From: an uncultured Actinomycetes bacterium
GTDB lineage: Bacteria > Actinomycetota > Actinomycetes > Nanopelagicales > Nanopelagicaceae
DNA length: 8,090 nt
Direction of reading: 5' to 3'
NCBI GenBank assembly: GCA_903901905.1
Contig: CAIUSQ010000161.1
Coordinates: 1-8,090, forward strand
The notes beneath the pieces are model-generated. The model was not told where the DNA came from and did no database searches. It worked only from the letters and a program-made list of their open reading frames with translations. The first letter of the stretch is position 1, and each line of letters starts with the position of its first letter. This document shows positions 1 to 6,644 of this stretch, in pieces. The position numbers were made by a program, and so were the translations under genes.

Positions 1-2
1 AG

Positions 3-182
3 TTCTCCCAAGAAGATGGCTATATCTTCGCCCACCTTTTTGCCTTAGCTCTCTACTCCTATGAAAATGGCATCCCTGCCACCATCAAAGCAATAAAGAG
101 TGAATTAAAAGAGGGAGAAGGCGATAAACCAAAGCTGGTGCTGCCGCCGCAGGTTGAGGGGACTGAGGGAAAATCCATATGA
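3..182 (+). CDS. C-terminal end of an unrecognised protein (partial, 5' end outside window)
   Basis: An open frame enters from the left edge and runs 59 codons to a TGA at 180-182. The residues visible begin FSQEDGYIFAHLFALALYSY, a helix-like stretch rich in aromatic and aliphatic residues. A charged stretch follows (KAIKSELKEGEGDKPK), then a proline- and glycine-rich tail ending EGTEGKSI. The tail looks disordered. The stop overlaps the ATG of the next gene as ATGA, a usual sign of translational coupling, so this frame is very probably a real gene in the same operon as the EVE-HNH nuclease. The other two forward frames are closed by stops in the first 60 or so bases. I do not recognise the family, and too little is present to assign a function. 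It is probably another part of the defence island, but that is inferred only from position. Confidence 0.6.
   Translation, partial: FSQEDGYIFAHLFALALYSYENGIPATIKAIKSELKEGEGDKPKLVLPPQVEGTEGKSI
165..170 (+). promoter_or_regulatory. Ribosome binding site of the EVE-HNH gene
   Basis: GAGGGA lies 8 bases before the ATG at 179, inside the coding end of the upstream gene. It supports the ATG at 179 as the start and independent ribosome loading in addition to coupling through the ATGA overlap. Confidence 0.6.
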
Positions 183-1102
183 GATATTGGTGGGTAAATC
201 AGAATCAAACATATGATTTTGAAGTACCAGGTGGATTCTTATGGTCACCTAAAACAAGATCTGATGGCGGACGAAATCACTTTTATGAGGTGATGGCCGA
301 AGTAAGGCCCGGAGATTTTGTATTCTCTTTTTGCGACACATTTATAAAAGCAATTGGAGTTGTGCAAAGGGCAGCCGTGACATCTCCAAAACCTGACTTT
401 CGCGCGGCGGGCAGCAATTGGGCGGATGAAGGTTGGTATGTCGAGGTTGAATTCGCCGAAATAGAGAACGCATTTAAGCCTAAAGATTTTATGGGACAGA
501 TTGGTCCACTTCTAGCCGAGAAGTATGCACCACTGCAGCCAAATGGAAATGGATTGCAAGGTATCTACCTGACCGAAATTTCTAAAGAATTTGGTGAATT
601 ACTCTTCCACTTGTCCAGAGCTAATGTTGATTTGATTCAAAGTGAGCTAGCACCAACGCCAGAAACCGAATCTGAGTATGAGATTAATCTAGAAATTGAA
701 TCCAGAAAACTTGATGGCGACTTAGAGAAAATTCAAATGACAAAAGCACGGAGAGGTCAAGGAATTTTCAAGGCAAATGTACGTTTAATTGAAAAATCCT
801 GTCGCGTTACAGGTGTATCAAATATCAAACATTTAAGAGCGAGCCACATTAAACCTTGGTCGGTCTCAAACAATTCAGAAAAATTGGACGGTTACAATGG
901 CTTGCTTCTATCACCTCATGTAGATCACCTGTTTGATCGAGGATATATTTCTTTCAATGGATCTGGATCTTTATTAATTTCGAAAGAATTGAACCCAAGA
1001 GTTCTAGAGCAGTGGTCTATAGGCGCTCATGATGTTGGGGAATTTAGCAGCATGCAGGATCAGTACCTTGAATATCATAGGGATGTGATTTTCCAAGCTT
1101 GA
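179..1102 (+). CDS. EVE-HNH modification-dependent restriction endonuclease (Type IV-like)
   Basis: Predicted DNase that cuts DNA carrying modified bases. Residues 1 to about 147 form an EVE/PUA-like domain. Its family-typical segments are YWWVNQNQTYDFE at 3-15, GGFLWSPK at 18-25, RNHFYEVM at 32-39 and RPGDFVFSF at 43-51. A polar linker (about 150-190) leads to a C-terminal HNH domain of the HNH_2 type. Its landmarks are CRVTG from C208, ASHIKPW with the likely catalytic His223, YNGLLLSP with Asn240, and HVDHLFDRG at 247-255, which supplies the remaining metal-site residues. In characterised EVE-HNH enzymes such as VcaM4I the EVE domain flips out and reads 5-methyl- or 5-hydroxymethylcytosine. 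The exact target here cannot be read from sequence. Length (307) is normal for the family and no key residue appears lost. The start is backed by a GAGGGA site and a 4-base overlap with the gene before it. It is separated from hsdR by 139 bases, so it probably has separate transcription. It would defend against phage with modified cytosines that escape the Type I system. Confidence 0.9.
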   Translation: MRYWWVNQNQTYDFEVPGGFLWSPKTRSDGGRNHFYEVMAEVRPGDFVFSFCDTFIKAIGVVQRAAVTSPKPDFRAAGSNWADEGWYVEVEFAEIENAFKPKDFMGQIGPLLAEKYAPLQPNGNGLQGIYLTEISKEFGELLFHLSRANVDLIQSELAPTPETESEYEINLEIESRKLDGDLEKIQMTKARRGQGIFKANVRLIEKSCRVTGVSNIKHLRASHIKPWSVSNNSEKLDGYNGLLLSPHVDHLFDRGYISFNGSGSLLISKELNPRVLEQWSIGAHDVGEFSSMQDQYLEYHRDVIFQA

Positions 1103-1113
1103 TAATTCTTAGC

Positions 1114-1144
1114 AACTGTAATGAATTGTGAAGTAAATACAGTT
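1114..1144. repeat. 7-bp inverted repeat after the EVE-HNH gene
   Basis: AACTGTA at 1114-1120 is matched by TACAGTT at 1138-1144, with a 17-base loop. It begins 11 bases after the EVE-HNH stop and is followed by a short T run (1143-1146). The stem is AT-rich and the loop long, so it would be a poor intrinsic terminator. A protein-binding dyad ahead of hsdR is as likely. It may also be chance. Confidence 0.25.
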
Positions 1145-1206
1145 TTGAGTAAAAGCCAATTGGAAAGTGGCATAATCACACCAGCCCAATGGAAAAAACC
1201 TATTTC

Positions 1207-1241
1207 TGTTCAATTATGCATACATTGGTTATCTTTAGCTT
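1207..1241 (+). promoter_or_regulatory. Candidate leaderless promoter of the hsd operon
   Basis: A TANNNT-type -10 box, TATCTT at 1230-1235, sits 6 bases before the hsdR ATG at 1242. A weak -35-like TGTTCA at 1207-1212 (3 of 6 bases match TTGACA) lies exactly 17 bases upstream of it. With this spacing the transcript would start at or within a base or two of the ATG, giving a leaderless mRNA. This agrees with the absence of any GAGG or GGAG sequence just before the ATG. A second possible -10, TACATT at 1221-1226, would give a leader of only about 9 bases. Inferred from pattern only. Confidence 0.4.
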
Positions 1242-4013
1242 ATGTCTACCCACTTAAACCCAGAGGAGCAAGCAAGAGTTCTCATTGATATCCAGCTCGT
1301 TGCCGCAGGATGGGTTGTTCAAGACCGTGAAGCTATCGACCTTGTGAATCACGTTGGCGTAGCCGTTCGTGAAGTAATTATGGAGAAGTGGGCGGGACGT
1401 GCGGATTACGTTCTTTATCTAAACCGAAAAATGGTTGGAGTTATTGAAGCAAAACCGCAAGGAACAACATTGATGGCTGTTCAATGGCAATCACATAGGT
1501 ATTCAAAGGGACTTACGGAAACTCAATCTAAGAGTGCGGTGCTTGTAAATGGTGAACTTCCATTTATCTATGAGGCATCAGGCAGTGAAACAAACTTCAC
1601 AAATGTTTTCGATCCCGAGCCGCGCGCTCGCCGAATCTTTAACTTTCAAAAACCAGAAACCCTTGCACGAGTAATTCGCGAAGCGGAAAATCATAAGGAA
1701 GCTACGTGGCGTGGTCGGGTCCAAAATCTTCCAAATACAGATGGTTATGATCTTCGGCCAGCATCTCGCAGAGCAATAATTTCTATTGAACAATCACTTA
1801 AAGATAATCAGCATTCCCGCTCGCTTGTCCAGATGGCAACAGGCGCAGGCAAAACACGTATGGCAGTAACCGAGTCTTATCGACTCCTCAAGCATGGTGG
1901 ATTTACTCGAGTTCTGTTTCTAGTTGATCGTAATAATTTAGGTGATCAAACTCTTCGCGAGTTCCGAGATTTCACAACGCCAGATGATGGTCGCAAGTTT
2001 ACAGATTTGTATAACGTAGACAAACTAACTAGCAGTGGAATGGTCGGTTCATCCGCCGTAGTAATTTCAACAATCCAGAGAGTTTTTTCAGTTTTAAAGG
2101 GAAAAGTAGTTTCAGAAGATGATGATCCAAATATTGATGGTTATATTCCTGATGCACCTGTTGAAGTTCAATACAATCCTGAACTGCCACCAGAGGCATT
2201 TGATCTAGTAATCGTTGATGAATGCCATAGATCTATTTATGGACTTTGGCGTGGTGTAATCGAATACTTTGATGCACATGTAATTGGACTAACCGCCACT
2301 CCAACAAAGCAAACACTTGGCTTTTTCCAGCAGAACTTGGTATCTGAGTACACATTCCCGCAATCTGTTGCAGATAAAGTAAATGTTGATTTTGAGGTTT
2401 ACCGAATCAAAACAAAAATCTCTGAAAAAGGTGCAACTATTGAGGCTGGAACCGTTGTTCCAGTGCTGGATAAACGCACTAGGGACCAGCGCCTACTTGA
2501 GCTAGATAATGATGTTCCATACACTGCTAACGAACTAGATCGCAGTGTTGTGAGTAAAAGTCAGATACGAACAGTCCTCGAAACCTACCGTGACCGATTA
2601 TTTACAGAGATATTTCCAGGACGTCGTGTAGTTCCTAAGACTTTAATATTTGCAAAGGATGATAATCATGCTGAGGAAATTGTTACTCAAGTAATGCAAG
2701 TATTCGGCAAGGGAAATGACTTTGCGGCCAAGATTACATACAACGCTAAAGATCCAAAAAAATTGCTACAAGATTTTCGTAACTCTCCAACTCTACGAAT
2801 CGCAGTCACCGTAGATATGATCGCTACAGGCACCGATGTTAAAGCTATTGAATGTGTCTTCTTTATGCGCGATGTTCGCTCAGGCACTTACTTTGAGCAG
2901 ATGAAGGGCCGCGGCGCCCGCAGCATGGATGATGCGTCTTTTACATCTCTTACTCCAGATGCTACTCATAAAGAACGCTTTGTGATTGTTGATGCAGTCG
3001 GAGTAACAGAACATGACTTTGTAGATGCAACTCCATTAGAGCGTTCAAAAACTGTTCCTCTAAAGACTCTTCTTGAGAAGGCTGCTACCTTCACGATCAC
3101 AGCTGATGAAACCGCATCCCTTGCATCTCGCCTTGCGCGTCTTAGTCGCGAACTTACTCCTAGTGAAAATGCTGAGCTCACCGCGCTTGCAGGAACACCT
3201 CTTCAAGAAATTACACAACAGCTTGTAAAGATTGCAGATCCAGACACTTTGGCCGAGGTTATTGAGAGTGCTCCGCTTGACATAGATGGCAAGAGGGATA
3301 CAAAGAAGGCGATCTCTAATTTCATCGAACAGATAATTACACCAATCGCTTCCAACCCACAGCTTCGCCAGCGCATTTTAGAAATTAGACTTTCTCATGA
3401 TCTTATCTTTGATGAGGGAAACAAAGATGAACTGTTGGATGCCAGGGGAGTCGTTGATACTAAAAAAGCTAAGAGTCTTGTTGAGTCATGGATTAAATAC
3501 ATTGAAGATAATAAGAATGAGATAACTGCAATTCAGATGCTCTATTCAAAGCCAAAGAATGTGAGCATCACCTACAAGGAAATCAAAGAGCTTGCCGAGC
3601 GTATTAGGCGTCCTCACCCAACCTGGACAGTAGATGTCCTATGGAATGCCTACCTTGCCCTTGAGCCCACAAAGGTGCGTAAATCAGCTGTTCATACGAC
3701 TACAGATTTAGTGTCACTGGTCAGGTTTACTCTCGGTCAAATGAACGAACTTGTGCCTTATGCTCAATTGGTTGAAGATCGCTATGCAAATTGGTTGCTT
3801 CAACAAGAAAACTTAGGAAATAAATTTACCGACAATCAGAAGTGGTGGCTTGACCGTATTAAAGATGCAATCTCACAGAGTGCACATTTTGACGTTAAAG
3901 ACCTAGAGATGTCTCCATTTACAGAACGGGGCGGAACTGATGGTGTACTTGCAGAGCTGGGTAATTCAGTCACGGACCTTATTGAAAGCATGAACATGGA
4001 ACTCGCCTCATGA
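1242..4013 (+). CDS. hsdR: Type I restriction enzyme, R (restriction/translocation) subunit, EcoEI-like
   Basis: Motor and nuclease subunit of the HsdR-HsdM-HsdS complex. It translocates unmethylated DNA using ATP and cuts at a distance from the recognition site. The N-terminal HSDR_N nuclease domain (about 1-150) shows the PD-(D/E)XK core with Asp55 and Glu69-Ala-Lys71. The superfamily 2 helicase follows: Walker A TGAGKT at 200-205, DECH at 326-329, GLTATP at 349-354, the ATGTD segment at 528-532 and QMKGRGAR at 553-560. The C-terminal part (about 690-910) resembles the EcoEI_R_C domain, which places the system near the Type IB (EcoAI/EcoEI) group. At 923 residues it is on the long side for that group but without gaps, internal stops or lost motifs. 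The start MSTHLNPEEQAR is typical of this family. No Shine-Dalgarno sequence is visible, so translation may be leaderless. The stop overlaps the hsdS start as ATGA, so R is the first gene of an R-S-M operon. Confidence 0.97.
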   Translation: MSTHLNPEEQARVLIDIQLVAAGWVVQDREAIDLVNHVGVAVREVIMEKWAGRADYVLYLNRKMVGVIEAKPQGTTLMAVQWQSHRYSKGLTETQSKSAVLVNGELPFIYEASGSETNFTNVFDPEPRARRIFNFQKPETLARVIREAENHKEATWRGRVQNLPNTDGYDLRPASRRAIISIEQSLKDNQHSRSLVQMATGAGKTRMAVTESYRLLKHGGFTRVLFLVDRNNLGDQTLREFRDFTTPDDGRKFTDLYNVDKLTSSGMVGSSAVVISTIQRVFSVLKGKVVSEDDDPNIDGYIPDAPVEVQYNPELPPEAFDLVIVDECHRSIYGLWRGVIEYFDAHVIGLTATPTKQTLGFFQQNLVSEYTFPQSVADKVNVDFEVYRIKTKISEKGATIEAGTVVPVLDKRTRDQRLLELDNDVPYTANELDRSVVSKSQIRTVLETYRDRLFTEIFPGRRVVPKTLIFAKDDNHAEEIVTQVMQVFGKGNDFAAKITYNAKDPKKLLQDFRNSPTLRIAVTVDMIATGTDVKAIECVFFMRDVRSGTYFEQMKGRGARSMDDASFTSLTPDATHKERFVIVDAVGVTEHDFVDATPLERSKTVPLKTLLEKAATFTITADETASLASRLARLSRELTPSENAELTALAGTPLQEITQQLVKIADPDTLAEVIESAPLDIDGKRDTKKAISNFIEQIITPIASNPQLRQRILEIRLSHDLIFDEGNKDELLDARGVVDTKKAKSLVESWIKYIEDNKNEITAIQMLYSKPKNVSITYKEIKELAERIRRPHPTWTVDVLWNAYLALEPTKVRKSAVHTTTDLVSLVRFTLGQMNELVPYAQLVEDRYANWLLQQENLGNKFTDNQKWWLDRIKDAISQSAHFDVKDLEMSPFTERGGTDGVLAELGNSVTDLIESMNMELAS

Positions 4014-5185
4014 CCAAATGGAAAATGACGAAACTAGGAGATATTGCAGATGTTGTGAGAGGTAGCACAATCACCCGAAAGGAAGTAACTCCAGGAGAAG
4101 TTCCGGTTATCGCTGGAGGACAAACACCGTCTTGCTTTCACAATGTTTTCAATAGGGAAGGAATAACCATTACGGTAAGTGCTTCAGGTGCCTATGCCGG
4201 CTTTGTTCAATACTTTGAAATCCCCATATTTGCATCGGACTGTTCAACGATTAAGGTTAAAGATGAAAATGAAATTTCTCCAAAGTTTCTTTTCTACATG
4301 CTTCAGGCATCTCAAAGAGATATCTATAGTTTTCAGCGAGGAAGCGGACAACCACATGTCTATCCAAGTCAGTTAATTGGTTTAGATATTCCTGCGCCAT
4401 ACATCGATGAACAGCACAAAATCGTGGAACTCCTCGAAGACCACCTATCCCGCTTGGATGCTGCATTAGTTGATGTAAAGCAGGCAAAAATTAAGGCTGC
4501 CCAATTCCGCAGGTCCCTATTGCTATCTTTGATGTCACCAGATTACGCAAGTACTTCTAATGACTGGACGCGTACAACCTTGGGAAGAGTTTGCGATTTA
4601 GTAGCTGGAAAAACTCCTCCATCGCTTGAAAGCTCAATAGATGGAATCGATGATTCATCTCGAACGATTCCTTTCTACAAAGTCGGGGACATGAATTTAC
4701 ACTCTGAATTCTTGTGTGAATCCAGACTTTATTTGTCTGCGAAGCAAGTACAGGACCGTAAATTATTTATTCTGCCGATAGGTTCAGTCGTATTTCCTAA
4801 GGCTGGAGGGGCAATTGCGACGAATAAGAAGAGGGTTGTTTCTGTACCTGGCCCGATAGACCTTAATTGCATGGCAGCCATTCCGGTTCAAGGAACTAAC
4901 CCTAAATATCTTTCTTGGTGGTTCCAATCAATCAATCTTTCATCGTATGCAGATGGTTCAATTCTTCCGCAACTTTCCAAAGGGAAAATGTCTGAGATTC
5001 CAGTTGATTGGCCAAATCTAAAGGTTCAGGAAGAAATTGTAATGAATCTTGAGCAGAGTCTCTCAAAGAATTCAGAGGCAATTAAATTGGCGGAGGTAAT
5101 AGAAGCAAATTCCTCTTCCTTGAGACGCTCTCTCCTGCAAGCTGCATTTACTGGTCAACTAACAAAAGAGGTAGTAAGTGTCTGA
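4010..5185 (+). CDS. hsdS: Type I restriction-modification specificity subunit S
   Basis: Sets the bipartite DNA target for both methylation and cleavage by holding two HsdM subunits and docking HsdR. The architecture is the standard double one. The first target recognition domain is about 1-137. A first conserved helical spacer runs from I138 to about 172 and contains RRSLL at 167-171. A second target recognition domain begins near W186 (WTRTTLGRVCDLVAGKTPP). A second conserved helix runs from I343 to about 385, with RRSLLQAAFTGQL from 372. The two helices are diverged copies of one another (IVELLEDHLSRLD against IVMNLEQSLSKNS). The recognition domains differ clearly, so the target should be asymmetric. 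The sequence motif recognised cannot be predicted by eye. The length of 391 is normal. The start overlaps the hsdR stop by 4 bases with only a weak ribosome site, implying coupling. The end overlaps hsdM by 8 bases. No simple-sequence tract or inverted second copy hints at phase variation. Confidence 0.96.
   Translation: MTKWKMTKLGDIADVVRGSTITRKEVTPGEVPVIAGGQTPSCFHNVFNREGITITVSASGAYAGFVQYFEIPIFASDCSTIKVKDENEISPKFLFYMLQASQRDIYSFQRGSGQPHVYPSQLIGLDIPAPYIDEQHKIVELLEDHLSRLDAALVDVKQAKIKAAQFRRSLLLSLMSPDYASTSNDWTRTTLGRVCDLVAGKTPPSLESSIDGIDDSSRTIPFYKVGDMNLHSEFLCESRLYLSAKQVQDRKLFILPIGSVVFPKAGGAIATNKKRVVSVPGPIDLNCMAAIPVQGTNPKYLSWWFQSINLSSYADGSILPQLSKGKMSEIPVDWPNLKVQEEIVMNLEQSLSKNSEAIKLAEVIEANSSSLRRSLLQAAFTGQLTKEVVSV
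5167..5172 (+). promoter_or_regulatory. Ribosome binding site deciding the GTG start of hsdM
   Basis: AGAGGT sits 5 bases before the GTG at 5178, inside the last codons of hsdS. The resulting protein begins MSDSSALVNKLWAFCNVLRD, the normal HsdM N-terminus. No in-frame ATG lies near it, so GTG is the best start. Confidence 0.6.
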
Positions 5186-6644
5186 TTCATCAGCATTAGT
5201 TAACAAACTCTGGGCTTTCTGTAATGTGCTCAGAGATGATGGTGTTGGCACACTTGACTACACAGAACAGCTAACTTATTTACTCTTCCTAAAAATGGCG
5301 CATGAGCGTGAAACTCGTGCCCTAAATCCAGAAAAGATTGTTCCAAAAGAATGTTCATGGCAGCTCTTATTAGATGCTGAAGGTGAAGCACTTGAGAAGA
5401 CCTATAAGGGAATTCTTGAGGCTTTAGCTAAGCAGAGTGGAACTCTGGGAGTTATCTTTCGTAAGGCGCAGAACAAGATTCAAGACCCTGCAAAGTTAAA
5501 GCGCTTGATTGTTGACTTAATAGATAAGGAAAACTGGTCAGCAACGGGCGTGGACATTAAAGGTGATGCCTATGAGGGCTTGCTCGCAAAGGGTGCGGAA
5601 GATATTAAGTCGGGTGCAGGCCAGTACTTCACCCCGCGAGCGCTCATTGCAGCAATGGTTGATGTCATTCAACCAACCGCTAAAGACAAGGTACACGACC
5701 CAGCTTGTGGAACAGGTGGATTCTTACTTGAGGCTTATAACTATGCAGCCAATCAAAAGAACTTATCTCCAACTGACAGGGAACACCTACGTGATGATTT
5801 TGTTAGTGGCATTGAACTTGTAGATAGTACTGCGCGACTTGCCGCCATGAACATGCTTTTGCATGGAATGGGAACACCTAATGGACCAAGCCCTATTGAA
5901 GTTCGCGATGGATTAACAGCAGACCCAGGAAAACGATATTCGGTAGTTCTTGCAAACCCACCATTTGGAACGAAGTCTTCGGTAACAATGGTTGGAGCAG
6001 ATGGAAAAGTAAGTAAAGGTGAGCTGGAAATTGTCCGTGATGATTTCTGGGTTACAACTTCTAACAAGCAATTGAACTTTGTTCAGCACATAAAGACCAT
6101 CATGGATATCAACGGCCGTGCCGCAGTAGTACTCCCAGATAACGTTCTATTTGAAGGTGGTGCTGGCGAGACAGTCCGTCGCAGATTGCTCACAGAGTTT
6201 GATGCTCATACTTTGCTGCGCCTTCCAACTGGAATCTTCTATGCAGGTGGCGTGAAAGCAAATGTTCTCTTCTTTGATAAGCGACCAGCAGCAGAAAAGC
6301 CATGGACTACAAAGTTATGGGTCTATGACTTCCGTACTAACCAGCACTTCACTCAGAAGACCATGTCTATGAAGCGCGGCCACTTAGATGAGTTTGTCGA
6401 GTGTTATCAGCCAGGAAACCGTGGTGAGCGCAAAGAGTCTGAGCGCTTTAAGTCCTATAACTATGAAGAACTTATTGCTAGAGACAAAGTGAATCTCGAC
6501 CTTATTTGGCTAAAGGATGACACATTAGAGGACGCAGCAAATCTTCCTGCACCAGAAGTTATTGCTCGGGAGATCATGGAGAATTTAGAGTCAGCGTTGA
6601 CAGAGTTTTCAGCAATCGTTGAAGCGCTAGAGAAGGGGAAGTAG
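5178..6644 (+). CDS. hsdM: Type I DNA adenine-N6 methyltransferase subunit M
   Basis: Methylates adenine N6 in the HsdS target using S-adenosylmethionine, protecting host DNA. The N-terminal helical HsdM_N domain (about 5-135) has the family pattern NKLWAFCNVLRDDGVGTLDY. The N6_Mtase catalytic domain follows: GQYFTPR at 148-154, the SAM-binding DPACGTGGF at 174-182 (motif I) and the catalytic NPPFG at 260-264 (motif IV). DNVLFEGGAGETVRRRLL and RLPTGIFYAGGVKANVLFF come after it, also typical of the family. The C-terminal helix (about 455-485) would contact HsdS. Length (488) is normal and all key residues are present. It starts with GTG and overlaps hsdS by 8 bases. It is the last of the three hsd genes, whereas R-M-S or M-S order is commoner. 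Its TAG stop directly abuts the TTG start of the next gene. Confidence 0.97.
   Translation: MSDSSALVNKLWAFCNVLRDDGVGTLDYTEQLTYLLFLKMAHERETRALNPEKIVPKECSWQLLLDAEGEALEKTYKGILEALAKQSGTLGVIFRKAQNKIQDPAKLKRLIVDLIDKENWSATGVDIKGDAYEGLLAKGAEDIKSGAGQYFTPRALIAAMVDVIQPTAKDKVHDPACGTGGFLLEAYNYAANQKNLSPTDREHLRDDFVSGIELVDSTARLAAMNMLLHGMGTPNGPSPIEVRDGLTADPGKRYSVVLANPPFGTKSSVTMVGADGKVSKGELEIVRDDFWVTTSNKQLNFVQHIKTIMDINGRAAVVLPDNVLFEGGAGETVRRRLLTEFDAHTLLRLPTGIFYAGGVKANVLFFDKRPAAEKPWTTKLWVYDFRTNQHFTQKTMSMKRGHLDEFVECYQPGNRGERKESERFKSYNYEELIARDKVNLDLIWLKDDTLEDAANLPAPEVIAREIMENLESALTEFSAIVEALEKGK
6633..6639 (+). promoter_or_regulatory. Ribosome binding site deciding the TTG start of the fourth operon gene
   Basis: AAGGGGA lies 5 bases before the TTG at 6645, within the last hsdM codons. 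The spacing is good and the next in-frame ATG (6735) would remove about 30 residues, including part of the first helix of the nuclease domain. TTG is therefore preferred. Confidence 0.6.

Noticed and set aside
1155..1196. Palindrome CCAATTGG (1156-1163) and a similar GCCCAATGG further on, as a possible operator pair
   Set aside because: The second copy is imperfect and neither is placed convincingly against the promoter. Too short to separate from chance.
1578..3181. Three reverse-strand open frames of 66-71 codons inside hsdR
   Set aside because: They lie wholly within a well-supported gene in another frame and show no recognisable domain or ribosome site.
4010..5185. Phase-variable hsdS
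   Set aside because: No homopolymer or short tandem repeat tract, no inverted partial hsdS copy and no recombinase gene are present in the window.
5753..6067. Reverse-strand open frame of 104 codons inside hsdM
   Set aside because: It covers the conserved methyltransferase motifs on the other strand, its composition is serine/proline-rich, and nothing indicates independent coding.
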